Numbered from the stretch's first letter, positions 7,310 through 15,350 are shown. The stretch: 37,215 nt of DNA from Treponema sp. (GCA_031257675.1 JAIROG010000001.1:1-37215), one strand, 5' to 3'. Notes: generated by a model not told the origin, from the sequence alone. Program-made: numbers and translations.

Positions 7310-8227
7310 CTAAAAGGCTGTCGCGCCGTCAGTCTCTTCGAAAGAGCGCGATTCCGCGCTTGATCCGCAAGCGCGGTTAGCCGGCGCCATCCCAAGCGTC
7401 TGTACGCTCCACGCATACATGGCAATGGCAAACGCCGAAGACACATTGAGGCTGCCCTTCGCCCCGTACGTGGGGATCGACACCCGTCCTCGCGAGGCGT
7501 CCGCCACGGCAAGCGCGGCGGGGCTTACGCCCAATTCTTCGGAACCGACAATCATAACGCCGCTTGTGGGAAAGACGAACTCCTGCAACCCAACGCCGCC
7601 TGTTTCCAGCGCGAAAAACGGCGTTTGCCGGTGCAACGCTTCCAGCGCTTCCAAAGACATGCGTTCCCACGGCACAATCTCTATACATCCCATAGCCGTT
7701 CTTCGCGCCCTCTGGTGAAGCGGATCCGCCGCAAGCGGTGAAAGCAGTATCTTCTCAACACCGAAAGATTCCGCGGTGCGGAACAAGGAACCTATGTTGA
7801 ATGGGGAACGTATGTCTTCCAAAAAGACCAGCATATTCGGGAACACTGTGCGTTTTGCGCTGTTCAGCCTATGTTCCGCATCAAGGAAGTCCCAGTCAGC
7901 TTGGCTTTGTCCGGTTTCGGCAAGGAGGATGTGTCTGACGGCGTTTATTCTTCTCCGCAAAGCGTCAACGGACTGTCCGCCCTGCGCCTCCATGTTCCGC
8001 AACGCCGCACACGCCGCGTCAACCGCGGCTGAAACAGCCGGGGCGATTTCCGGCGGAAATTCGGCGTCCAGCGCGAGGAGATTCAAGGCGATTGCAATAT
8101 CATCAAGCGGGTAGCCCCATGTTCCCGAATTGCGGAACATCATTTCCGCCTCGCCGAACATTTTCGCCATCTTGCGGAGCCTCTGGGCGCGGGGAAGAGA
8201 CGCCAGTTTACGCGATGAAATCGGCAT
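7310..8227 (-). CDS. SpoU/TrmH-family RNA 2'-O-ribose methyltransferase
   Basis: A 305-residue SPOUT methyltransferase using S-adenosylmethionine to 2'-O-methylate tRNA or rRNA. All three SpoU motifs are present: motif 1 NIGSLFRTAESFG near residue 143, motif 2 IVGSEELGV near 227, and motif 3 IPTYGAKGSLNVSSAFAIAMY near 251 (given here as a landmark; its trefoil-knot Ser/Asn are intact). The N-terminal ~125 residues are helical and Ala/Arg-rich, perhaps for substrate recognition. Which nucleotide it modifies cannot be told from sequence. ATG 8227 is preceded by GAGG. It is the last gene of the minus-strand run rsmI-flgM-ADH-like-trmH, 21 bp after the previous gene, so sigma-28 transcription from the flgM promoter may reach it. 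Confidence 0.9.
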   Translation of the reverse strand: MPISSRKLASLPRAQRLRKMAKMFGEAEMMFRNSGTWGYPLDDIAIALNLLALDAEFPPEIAPAVSAAVDAACAALRNMEAQGGQSVDALRRRINAVRHILLAETGQSQADWDFLDAEHRLNSAKRTVFPNMLVFLEDIRSPFNIGSLFRTAESFGVEKILLSPLAADPLHQRARRTAMGCIEIVPWERMSLEALEALHRQTPFFALETGGVGLQEFVFPTSGVMIVGSEELGVSPAALAVADASRGRVSIPTYGAKGSLNVSSAFAIAMYAWSVQTLGMAPANRACGSSAESRSFEETDGATAF

Positions 8228-8248
8228 GTCTAAAACCTCGCATGAAGG

Positions 8249-9388
8249 TCAGAATGATTGCTTGACGATATCTAGGATTTCTTCGGATGTAACCGTCCAC
8301 GGGGAAAAAGCCACGATGTCAAGGTTGCGCACCGAATCGGTTATGGAGATCAGGCGGTCAAGTTGCAACCCCAAATCTTGAAGGCGCGGGGAAATAGCGA
8401 GTTTCTCAAGCGATGAGCGGATGGAAGCCGCAGGCAACAGAGCGGCTTCCGCGTCCGAAAGCCCTTCGGTCTTTTCTCCCATGAGGCTCGCCACTCTTGC
8501 GATTTTTTCAGCGCGGCAACTTACCAACTTGTCAAGAATTACGGGAAGCAACGCGGCGGCGCAGAGGGATTTCTCAACAGAGAACCTGTCCGCGATAGCG
8601 CGCGCAAGCGTCGAAACGACGCCCGGCGCGCTTACCGCAGAGCCTATGTTTACAAGGACCGCCGCTTGATAGTCCAATTCTTTCATATTTACGGCGCCGT
8701 TGACGTAGGAGGAAATAATCTGAGCGAACAGAGCGATAGCTTTTTCCAGCACAGGATCGGACAGGATGTTCGCTTTTTTGGAACAGTAGGCTTCCACCGC
8801 TATGCAAAAGCCATCAAACGCGGCGGCGTAACCGCCTTCTACACCCGTTCGTCCGGAAAACGCGCCGTCTATGACAATCGCTTTGCACAGGCCTCGCGGC
8901 GTATGAACCAGCCTGATTTCCCTGTTGCGGGGATCTACCGCGATAAAGCTGTCTGTAGTCAGGAAAGGGTCTTCCTTCACCGAAGGAATCGCAATGTAGG
9001 GCAGAGCGGCGCTTGGAATTCTCCCGTCTAAAAGCTCAAACATATCGTTCACATCGGCTGCGATAATCGCCGTTAAACGGGCTATTGTCTGAACGGACGG
9101 ACATCCAAAACCGATGACACCGGAACAATGCGACGCACGGGCGAGATGCGCTATGTTTTCCGCTATGTCCGCCATTACCGGCGCTTTGATCTCGTCAAAA
9201 ATAATCGTTTGGATGCCTGAATCCTGAAGAACGGCTTTGAGCCGTTCTATACTTTTGTCATCATTGAGGCTTTTTTCCGAAATTAAGAGAAATTGATTGC
9301 CATACGTTTTACAAATCATCCCCACACGATTTATAATATCCATTCCAATGACGATTTCAGGGTCAATCTTTAATACTATATCGGTCAC
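8249..9388 (-). CDS. Iron-alcohol-dehydrogenase-fold protein lacking metal ligands
   Basis: A 379-residue protein with the layout of group III (iron-dependent) alcohol dehydrogenases: a Rossmann-like N-terminal half with GFGCPSVQTIA in place of GGGSxxDxAK, PYIAIPSV in place of PxxxIPTTAGTGSE, then a helical half with FDGFCIAVEAY in place of DALTHAIEAY and SLCAAALLPVILD in place of HGxANAxLLP. Aligning by eye, the first ligand Asp192 is kept, but the three histidines are replaced by Ile196, Ser259 and Lys273, and the GTGSE loop is replaced by KEDPF. Metal-dependent dehydrogenase activity is thus improbable. It sits 24 bp after flgM and 21 bp before the SpoU gene. A regulatory or structural role, perhaps linked to motility, is inference from position only. 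Confidence 0.8.
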   Translation of the reverse strand: MTDIVLKIDPEIVIGMDIINRVGMICKTYGNQFLLISEKSLNDDKSIERLKAVLQDSGIQTIIFDEIKAPVMADIAENIAHLARASHCSGVIGFGCPSVQTIARLTAIIAADVNDMFELLDGRIPSAALPYIAIPSVKEDPFLTTDSFIAVDPRNREIRLVHTPRGLCKAIVIDGAFSGRTGVEGGYAAAFDGFCIAVEAYCSKKANILSDPVLEKAIALFAQIISSYVNGAVNMKELDYQAAVLVNIGSAVSAPGVVSTLARAIADRFSVEKSLCAAALLPVILDKLVSCRAEKIARVASLMGEKTEGLSDAEAALLPAASIRSSLEKLAISPRLQDLGLQLDRLISITDSVRNLDIVAFSPWTVTSEEILDIVKQSF

Positions 9389-9412
9389 AGACGCCTCTAT
9401 GAAAAAATTACA

Positions 9413-9694
9413 TTAAGACGAGAGAGCGGCGAGAATTTTTTCTACGGTTGCGTCTAACACCGCGTCGTTCAGAAAGGAAGGGTCGTTTATCTGCGCTCTG
9501 ATTTCCGCGACAAGATCAACACGGGAATCCGGCGCCGAATTTACAATCTCGGTCGCTTGGTACAACTCGCTTTGCTCAAGCGCCTCTTGGGACAGCCTAA
9601 TGGAATCGACATTCCGCTCTTTGCCTACCTGCCCGTTGCGATTCGCGCCTTCAGGAAAAAGGGGATTCACAAAACTAATTCTATCGATCATCAT
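9413..9694 (-). CDS. flgM: FlgM-like anti-sigma-28 factor
   Basis: A 93-residue protein with a disordered polar N-terminus and a helical C-terminus (VDLVAEIRAQINDPSF, then a last helix VLDATVEKILAAL), the arrangement by which FlgM wraps around FliA (sigma-28) and holds late flagellar genes off until the hook is finished. The S-x-R-V-D-x-V-x-x-I-R/K pattern typical of FlgM is visible at SRVDLVAEIRAQI. Two adjacent ATGs (9694 and 9691) are possible starts; AGAGG (9702-9706) serves either. An exact sigma-28 promoter stands just upstream (9716-9742), so the gene is probably under autogenous feedback control through sigma-28. It is followed at 24 bp by the alcohol-dehydrogenase-like gene. Confidence 0.88.
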   Translation of the reverse strand: MMIDRISFVNPLFPEGANRNGQVGKERNVDSIRLSQEALEQSELYQATEIVNSAPDSRVDLVAEIRAQINDPSFLNDAVLDATVEKILAALSS

Positions 9695-9715
9695 ACAATA
9701 ACCTCTTTAATTCCA

Positions 9716-9742
9716 TTATCGGCATACGCGGGCAAGTATTTA
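9716..9742 (-). promoter_or_regulatory. Sigma-28 (FliA) promoter of flgM
   Basis: On the minus strand TAAA (9739-9742), a 15-nt spacer, and GCCGATAA (9716-9723): an exact match to the TAAA-N15-GCCGATAA consensus of the flagellar sigma factor. It lies entirely in the short gap between rsmI and flgM, with the predicted start near 9709, 15 nt before the ATG and just before the AGAGG site. Similar GCCGATAA strings elsewhere in the window lack a TAAA at the right distance. Confidence 0.88.
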
Positions 9743-9745
9743 CAA

Positions 9746-10435
9746 TCAGTTTGCGCTATTCGCGTTATGCCCGGATACAAAAATCGAAAATTCGCCGCGC
9801 GACTCTGCTCGTTCTCTCAAAACCGCTGAAATTTCCGATGCGGATCCGCGAAGGTACTCTTCATGAACCTTGGTCATTTCCCGTCCGACGCAAACGTACC
9901 GCCCCTGTTCAAGCTCAACGATATTCGCAAGGAGCTTGCATATTCTGAACGGAGATTCGTATAGAACAAAAGCCGCGCCGGTTTCAAGCAGCTCTTTAAG
10001 CCGCGATTTTCTGCGCCCATCCTTGGGAGAAAGGAATCCTTCAAAAACAACGCTTTTATCAGCGCAACCGGCAACGCTGACAAGGGAGGCGAACGCCGAG
10101 GCGCCCGGCAGAGGGACAACCGCATGTCCGGCCGCAGATGCGCTTCTCGCAAGAATCGCTCCCGGGTCGCTTAACGCCGGCGTGCCGGCGTCACTACAGT
10201 AGGCGACGGTTTTGCGCTCATCAAGCGCCGCTATCACCTTGCGGGATGCGCCCGCCTCATTTCCCGCCCGGCACGACAGCAAACGCACCCGTATCCCGAA
10301 ATGGGTAAGAAGTTTCAGGGTCCGCCTCGTATCTTCACACGCGACAAGATCAACGATTTTAAGCGTTTCCACGGCGCGGAACGTCATGTCCCCCAAGTTT
10401 CCAATGGGCGTTGCAATGATGTAAAGCGTTGCCAC
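9746..10435 (-). CDS. rsmI: 16S rRNA (cytidine1402-2'-O)-methyltransferase RsmI
   Basis: A 229-residue tetrapyrrole-methylase-fold enzyme that 2'-O-methylates C1402 of 16S rRNA in the decoding centre. Family landmarks: LYIIATPIGNLGD at the N-terminus, CEDTRRTLKLL near 34, SDAGTPALSDPG near 81, PLPGASAF near 108 and a VFEGFLSPK stretch near 129. It lacks the extra C-terminal helical domain of longer (~280 aa) homologues, so it is a short form. The start is GTG at 10435, three bases after the stop of the upstream secreted-protein gene; with no strong ribosome site of its own, translation is probably coupled. The 51-bp gap after it carries the flgM sigma-28 promoter. Confidence 0.93.
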   Translation of the reverse strand: MATLYIIATPIGNLGDMTFRAVETLKIVDLVACEDTRRTLKLLTHFGIRVRLLSCRAGNEAGASRKVIAALDERKTVAYCSDAGTPALSDPGAILARSASAAGHAVVPLPGASAFASLVSVAGCADKSVVFEGFLSPKDGRRKSRLKELLETGAAFVLYESPFRICKLLANIVELEQGRYVCVGREMTKVHEEYLRGSASEISAVLRERAESRGEFSIFVSGHNANSAN

Positions 10436-10438
10436 CGG

Positions 10439-11434
10439 CTATTCTGTACCCATATTTTGCACCGTGTAGTTTACCACCATCCACACGTCTTCTTTTCTCT
10501 GAATTGTGTAGATGTATTGTTTTTTTTCAATATAATTTCCTATCTGGAACCATTCCATCACCGTGACTGTCCCTTCTTCTCTTCCATAATTCGTCCGCAT
10601 TATCTCAAAACGCATGGGGATCATCACGATGTCATTGTCAACGATGTTGTTTTGAAGCTCCTGCCGGTAACGCGCGGTCAGCCTCTGGCGCCCTTCTTCG
10701 GATTCCGCAAGCCATTGCCGCTTGCGCGTTTCATCACGCTTCACCATCGCCTCAACATCCATATACAAAAAGAACTTTTCCCACTGGCTTTTCTGCCGCG
10801 CCGCAAGCATGTAGACGATCATATTGTCCGGCGCAAGATCCTCGCGGACGAGAACCGCGTTGGTCTCCACGTCCATGGCGACGGGCAGTCCATCGGAGCC
10901 AATAATCGACGGCGGGCGGATGTTCAGGGTCAGGCGGTTCGAGGCGAGCGGACTCAGCGGCGTTGCGGCTGTCTGCTGAACCGTAGAAACAAGTTGCGGT
11001 TTGTATAAATCCGGGTAGAGCTTCGCCTGTACAACGAAGGTCCCAGCTTCGGCGAGCGCCGCATACTCGCGGATGTCTTCCACAAAGGAAAACGATTCGC
11101 CAGGTTCAATGGAAACATAGCGGAAAAAAACTTGTTGGACCGTGGAGCGCTTCTGTATGAGATAATCAGTCTGTTGAAGCGGACGGTTTGCAATGGTTTT
11201 CACTTCAAAATCAACGGAAAACGCGCGGTCGTCAGCGAGTTTGAAATAAAATGGGGCCGGACTCTTGTTTGCAATGGTTATCTGTACATACACGGGATCG
11301 TTGCTTGCGCCCTGTACGTAATAGATCTTTTTATCATAAAAACGTATAGTAACATCAATCTGCGGATTCGCCTGCGCAAACGCCATTGTCGCCAACGCAA
11401 AAAAAAGCGCCGCAAGCGCGTGTTTCTTTGTCAT
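10439..11434 (-). CDS. Secreted protein with beta-rich N-terminal domain, function unknown
   Basis: A 331-residue exported protein. The first ~21 residues (MTKKHALAALFFALATMAFA, then QANP) form a classic signal peptide with an AFA cleavage site; no lipobox Cys. The mature N-terminal half has alternating hydrophobic strands (YVQITIANKSPAPFYFKLAD, then a long SIEPGESFSFVEDI strand pair), reminiscent of immunoglobulin-like or BsuPI-type domains. The C-terminal third is charged and helical and ends in more beta strands (EGTVTVMEWF, WMVVNYTVQ). Start ATG 11434 has AAGGA 7 nt upstream. It heads the minus-strand run into rsmI with only 3 bp between. I do not recognise a named family; the BsuPI comparison is weak. 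Confidence 0.75.
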   Translation of the reverse strand: MTKKHALAALFFALATMAFAQANPQIDVTIRFYDKKIYYVQGASNDPVYVQITIANKSPAPFYFKLADDRAFSVDFEVKTIANRPLQQTDYLIQKRSTVQQVFFRYVSIEPGESFSFVEDIREYAALAEAGTFVVQAKLYPDLYKPQLVSTVQQTAATPLSPLASNRLTLNIRPPSIIGSDGLPVAMDVETNAVLVREDLAPDNMIVYMLAARQKSQWEKFFLYMDVEAMVKRDETRKRQWLAESEEGRQRLTARYRQELQNNIVDNDIVMIPMRFEIMRTNYGREEGTVTVMEWFQIGNYIEKKQYIYTIQRKEDVWMVVNYTVQNMGTE

Positions 11435-11470
11435 ACTCTATCCTTTATTTGCAACTCGTTTCAAAAAACG

Positions 11471-11498
11471 TTTATATAAGCTATAAGCCTGATCCAAA
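11471..11498 (-). promoter_or_regulatory. Putative promoter of the secreted-protein/rsmI unit
   Basis: On the minus strand TTTGGA (11493-11498), 16-nt spacer, TATAAA (11471-11476), about 37 nt before the start codon. The -35 part lies inside the dispersed repeat at 11485-11514, so the repeat may have supplied half of the promoter. Confidence 0.35.
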
Positions 11499-11514
11499 CC
11501 CCGGTTGGTTTTGG
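11485..11514. repeat. Dispersed repeat, copy 2 of the ACCCGGTTGG family
   Basis: AGCCTGATCCAAA followed by CCCCGGTTGGTTTTGG matches the unit at 35105-35134 at 26 of 30 positions by eye. The left arm is kept while the right palindrome arm has diverged. A second CCAAAA/TTTTGG inverted pair follows at 11531-11558. Confidence 0.6.
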
Positions 11515-11608
11515 GTGTAAGCCCACTGTTCCAAAAGCCGCCGCCCTGCGTGTTTTGGAGCCGCCTCATAGTATAATTTCGGCAGGTTTGCATGTCTATA
11601 TTACGAGG

Positions 11609-11637
11609 CTTTTTCAAAATGTCAAATTTTGAAAAAG
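11609..11637. repeat. CTTTTTCAAAA palindrome, first copy
   Basis: CTTTTTCAAAA at 11609-11619, a 7-nt loop, and the exact reverse complement at 11627-11637. The same arms occur at 16159-16188 in front of cheY, where they enclose a ribosome binding site. Confidence 0.6.
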
Positions 11638-11729
11638 TTTCATATATAGCCTTTCCCGGTAACAGGGAAAAGCGGCTTCTTCGTCTCTTTATACGGCATA
11701 AGTCCTTATACCTGTCTTGGAGTTTTTGC

Positions 11730-11756
11730 AAAAAAAAAGGCCGGTGTCCGCCGGTC
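11730..11756 (-). terminator. Intrinsic terminator facing the minus strand
   Basis: On the minus strand GACCGG, a 6-nt loop, CCGGCC (11739-11756), followed by nine T. No minus-strand gene lies immediately upstream (mfd is on the plus strand), so it would stop antisense transcripts leaving mfd before they enter the secreted-protein/rsmI unit. On the plus strand the T-run is weak. Confidence 0.55.
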
Positions 11757-11787
11757 TTATTAGACTCTCATGAAACCCTGTAGGCGA

Positions 11788-11817
11788 TAGATTTTTTTAT
11801 CATAACAGCGTATACTA
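11788..11817 (+). promoter_or_regulatory. mfd promoter
   Basis: TATACT (11811-11816) with TAGATT 17 nt upstream (11788-11793). The whole block TAGAnnTTTTTATCAT-N7-TATACTA is shared base-for-base in layout with the promoter of the diguanylate cyclase gene (15321-15350). The predicted start is about 8 nt before the mfd ATG. Confidence 0.6.
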
Positions 11818-11830
11818 CCATCACTTTTTT

Positions 11831-14800
11831 ATGTCTATAGCCCCTATTCTGAAAAAGATTCAAGAATCCAGCGCGGTTTCTTCTATTATAAAGGCGTACA
11901 AGAACGCCCTCTTCCCGCTGGAAATAGAAAAGGCGGAAGGTGTTCTTCCGGCTTTTCTGTTCGTCCTGTTAATGAAAGAATATCCTTTGTCTCAAACGTC
12001 TCTGGCTGTCGTTCCCACGGAGTTTGACGCGGCGGATCTGGCGGCAAATCTTGAAGCTCTGGGTGTCAGGGCGTCAATACTGCCGTGGTGGGAATCCATC
12101 GCATATAGGCCGCTTGTTTCCTTTGCCCCCGTGTTCGGAGAACGAACGAAAGTGTTGTCCGAAATGGCGGAGGGACAGGCGGGATGTGTCATCGCGCCAG
12201 AACGGGCTTTTCTTACGCCCGCGCCGCCGCCTGAGTACCTTAAAAGCCTATTGTTGACATTCAAACCCGGAGAAAGAGTCAACACGATGGAGGTCGCCGA
12301 AACATTGGCGGAGTACGGCTACATCCGGACGCCAAAAGTGCAGGCTCATGGGGAGTTTGCGTTGCGCGGCGAAACGCTGGATGTGTTTATGCCCGGTGAT
12401 GCCGAGGCCTACCGTGTGCTTTTCGATTTTGACGTGATTGAATCCATCAAAAGATTCAACCCGGAAGATCAGAGCGGTGGAGAGAAAGCGGCGGCGTTGC
12501 TTGTACGCCCGTTCAAAGAAGTCATCTGGACGGACGACCGCATTGATGCCTTGAGCGGCAACCTCGCGCTGTTCGATGAGTTTGCCGACGACGGCAGGTC
12601 CATTATAGAAGATCTCATTGCAAGACGCGCGACCGCCGGCGAGGAAATGCTTTTTCCTCTTGCTTTTGAGAAAAACGCATCTTTGCTTGACTATGTGAAA
12701 GACGGCGCCGTGTATTTTTTTGACAAAGAACGGCTTGTCAACGCGGAAGAGAGCCTCGCGCGGGAATACGAGAGCTTTTATCTCAGAGCGAAACGGGAGC
12801 GGGAGGTTCCCAAGCCGGAACGCGCCCTGCTCAGTTTCAGCGCGCTTGAGAAACAGGCGGAGCGCGTCGTCTCATTCATGACTTTGAAGCGTTTTGGACA
12901 AGACGCCCCGCCCCGACTTTCCGCGGAATCGGATCCGCCGCGGAGTTTTTTCGGCAACATTGATTACCTGAAAGAAGAATTCGGCGCCCTTATGAAAGAC
13001 GGCTGGGAAATAGCTATTGCCGCGGAAAGCGATGTGCAGGCGGACAGGATACGGAGCATAGTGGGGAACGGGCAAAGCGCGGACTACGAAGAAAAAACTG
13101 AACAGGGAAAGCCGCGTGGGAGAAGCGGCGCAATGAGATGCCGCTCCCGGTCATCCCTTCAGGTCGTCACCCTTCCAGTCTCGTCAGGGTTTGCCCTGAG
13201 CGGCTGCAAATTCATGCTGGTTCAGGAAAACGAGATTTTTGGACGGACAAAACACTCCCGCCGCCATTCGCTCCGTTCGCTGAAAACAGCGCGAAGCGTT
13301 GCCATCGACACGTTTGTTGATCTAACGCCCGGCGATTATGTGGTGCATATCAACTACGGAATCGGGCTTTTCAAGGGCATCGACCGAATCCGCGCGCTGG
13401 GGCATGAACGGGACTATATCAAGATCGAGTATGCGGACGAAGAAACGATTTTCGTGCCGATTGAACAGGTGAATCTCGTACAACGGTACATCGGGAACCA
13501 AGGCGATGCGCCGAGGCTTGACAGCATCGGGTCAAAGTCATGGGAAAACCGCAAAAACCGCGTGAAAAAAGCCGCCGAGGATCTGGCGCAAAGTCTCATC
13601 GACCTGTACTCCAAGCGCAAGGCGTCAGTGGGCTTCGCGTTTCCGCAGGACACCGAGTGGCAGACCATGTTTGAAGCCTCTTTTCCGTTTGACGAGACCG
13701 AAGATCAGTTGCGGTGCATTGAGGAGATCAAAGCGGATATGGAAAGCCCAATGCCGATGGACAGGCTCGTATGCGGAGACGTGGGCTACGGCAAGACCGA
13801 AGTCGCGGTGCGCGCCTGCTTTAAGGCGATCATGGCGGGCAAACAAGTGGTGTTTCTCGCGCCGACCACCGTACTCGCGGAACAGCATTTTGAAAATTTC
13901 AGAGAGCGTTTCTCCCGGTTTCCGGTGAAAACGGCCATGCTTTCGCGGTTTGTAGACAGGAAAAAGACGCGGGAAATTCTTGATCATGTTGGAAAAGGCG
14001 TGATTGATCTGTTGGTAGGCACACATCGCGTCATTCAGAAAGACGTTCACTTCAAAAACCTTGGACTTATTGTGGTTGATGAGGAACAGCGGTTTGGGGT
14101 TAAAGACAAGGAGCGGCTTAAAGAGATCAAGACCAACGTTGACTGCCTCACGCTGTCCGCGACTCCTATTCCGCGCACATTGCACATGAGCCTCCTCAAG
14201 ATACGGGACATGAGCCTGCTCGCCACGCCGCCGCGCAACAGGCTGCCGATAGAGACCGCCATAGGCGAATACAACGAGGAGATGATAGCCGACGCAATCC
14301 GGCGCGAGGTCAAGCGCGGCGGGCAGGTGTTTTTCCTCCATAATAGAATAGAAGATTTGCGCGATGTACGGACACGGCTGGAGCGGCTTGCGCCGGAAAT
14401 GCTGATCGACACGGCTCACGGGCAGATGGATGCGCGCGAACTGGAAGACGTAATGCACCGGTTCATTCACGGCGGCTTCCACGTGCTTGTATCAACCGCC
14501 ATTATTGAGAACGGCATCGATATTCCGAATGTGAACACCATCATCATAGATCGGGCGGACAAATACGGCGTGTCCCAGCTCTACCAACTGCGCGGCAGAG
14601 TCGGGCGTTCGGACCGGCTTGCGTACGCCTACCTGTTCTATCCCAAAAACTCGTCGCCAAATGAAACCGCCATGAAACGGCTTCAGGCTATTTCCGACTT
14701 TACCGAGCTTGGATCTGGCTTTAAGATCGCCATGAAAGACATGGAAATACGAGGCGCGGGCAATCTTTTAGGCAAGGAGCAGAGCGGCGACATCTACTCG

Positions 14801-15319
14801 GTGGGCTTTGACATGTACATGCGGCTTCTGGACGAGGCGGTGCGGCGGCTTGAGAACGCGGAATATGAAAGTGAAAACGAAACCCTGCTAGAGCTTGAGT
14901 ATTCGGGCTTTATTCCGGATTCGTACATTGATTCTGCCCAAATCAAAATGGAATTCTACAAGAAAATCGCCGCGGTACGGGAAAAAGCCGATAAAGACCG
15001 CATCATTGACGAGTTGTTCGATCGCTTCGGACCCCTGCCTGACGAGGTGTTGAGCCTTCTCTCTCTTGCCGAAATACGCATCATCTGCCGTGAACTCGGC
15101 GTTTCCTCGTTGCGGGAAAGGGCGGGGCTTGCGCGGATCGCGTTCAGCAGAGTGGCGAAGGTGAGCGTGGAGCGGCTCGTCCGGCTTATGAAAGAGTCCG
15201 GAGGCAAGATGAAGCTCGATCCCAAGCAGGCGAATGTGGTGACGCTAGCGACCGGAAACATCGGACTCAAAGAAAAGAGCGAATTTATCAGAGAAAAATT
15301 GGTTGCGTTGTCTGGATAG
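11831..15319 (+). CDS. mfd: Transcription-repair coupling factor Mfd
   Basis: A 1162-residue ATP-dependent translocase that removes stalled RNA polymerase from damaged DNA and recruits UvrA. The N-terminal UvrB-like part carries ILPWWESIAYRPL near residue 77; the RNA-polymerase-interaction domain begins at PGDYVVHINYGIGLF near 503; the RecG-like translocase has Walker A GDVGYGKTE near 648, DEEQRFG near 753 and the motif VI region QLRGRVGRSD near 920; the C-terminal TRCF domain follows. Length is as expected. A short Arg/Ser-rich piece near 420-445 precedes the polymerase-binding domain and is unlike homologues I know. Start is ATG 11831: no ribosome binding site precedes it, and the -10 box is 14 nt upstream, so the mRNA leader is only about 8 nt. 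It is followed at 37 bp by the diguanylate cyclase gene with its own promoter. Confidence 0.97.
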   Translation: MSIAPILKKIQESSAVSSIIKAYKNALFPLEIEKAEGVLPAFLFVLLMKEYPLSQTSLAVVPTEFDAADLAANLEALGVRASILPWWESIAYRPLVSFAPVFGERTKVLSEMAEGQAGCVIAPERAFLTPAPPPEYLKSLLLTFKPGERVNTMEVAETLAEYGYIRTPKVQAHGEFALRGETLDVFMPGDAEAYRVLFDFDVIESIKRFNPEDQSGGEKAAALLVRPFKEVIWTDDRIDALSGNLALFDEFADDGRSIIEDLIARRATAGEEMLFPLAFEKNASLLDYVKDGAVYFFDKERLVNAEESLAREYESFYLRAKREREVPKPERALLSFSALEKQAERVVSFMTLKRFGQDAPPRLSAESDPPRSFFGNIDYLKEEFGALMKDGWEIAIAAESDVQADRIRSIVGNGQSADYEEKTEQGKPRGRSGAMRCRSRSSLQVVTLPVSSGFALSGCKFMLVQENEIFGRTKHSRRHSLRSLKTARSVAIDTFVDLTPGDYVVHINYGIGLFKGIDRIRALGHERDYIKIEYADEETIFVPIEQVNLVQRYIGNQGDAPRLDSIGSKSWENRKNRVKKAAEDLAQSLIDLYSKRKASVGFAFPQDTEWQTMFEASFPFDETEDQLRCIEEIKADMESPMPMDRLVCGDVGYGKTEVAVRACFKAIMAGKQVVFLAPTTVLAEQHFENFRERFSRFPVKTAMLSRFVDRKKTREILDHVGKGVIDLLVGTHRVIQKDVHFKNLGLIVVDEEQRFGVKDKERLKEIKTNVDCLTLSATPIPRTLHMSLLKIRDMSLLATPPRNRLPIETAIGEYNEEMIADAIRREVKRGGQVFFLHNRIEDLRDVRTRLERLAPEMLIDTAHGQMDARELEDVMHRFIHGGFHVLVSTAIIENGIDIPNVNTIIIDRADKYGVSQLYQLRGRVGRSDRLAYAYLFYPKNSSPNETAMKRLQAISDFTELGSGFKIAMKDMEIRGAGNLLGKEQSGDIYSVGFDMYMRLLDEAVRRLENAEYESENETLLELEYSGFIPDSYIDSAQIKMEFYKKIAAVREKADKDRIIDELFDRFGPLPDEVLSLLSLAEIRIICRELGVSSLRERAGLARIAFSRVAKVSVERLVRLMKESGGKMKLDPKQANVVTLATGNIGLKEKSEFIREKLVALSG

Positions 15320-15320
15320 G

Positions 15321-15350
15321 TAGAACTTTTTATCATTGTGAGCTATACTA
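15321..15350 (+). promoter_or_regulatory. Promoter of the diguanylate cyclase gene (leaderless)
   Basis: TATACT (15344-15349) with TAGAAC at 17-nt spacing (15321-15326). TAGAACTTTTTATCAT, 7 nt, TATACTA mirrors the mfd promoter. The -10 ends 7 nt before the ATG, so transcription should begin at or one base before the start codon. Confidence 0.6.

Larger units (their letters stand above)
11435..11830. other. 396-bp divergent intergenic region
   Basis: No convincing gene. It holds, left to right, the promoter of the secreted-protein unit, the dispersed repeat, a CCAAAA/TTTTGG hairpin (11531-11558), an 11-bp AT-rich palindrome (11609-11637), a minus-strand terminator (11731-11756) and the mfd promoter. 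A 97-codon minus-strand frame with a TTG start (11438-11731) runs through all these elements and is rejected. Confidence 0.6.

Noticed and set aside
10301-11008. 235-codon plus-strand frame over rsmI and the secreted-protein gene
   Set aside because: Antisense to two genes with clear motifs or signal peptide; no ribosome site and biased His/Arg content.
11438-11731. 97-codon minus-strand frame with TTG start before mfd
   Set aside because: It runs through a dispersed repeat, two palindromes and the T-run of a terminator, has no ribosome site and no recognisable composition.
13625-14482. 285-codon minus-strand frame within mfd
   Set aside because: Complete overlap with the conserved translocase domain of Mfd; no initiation signal.
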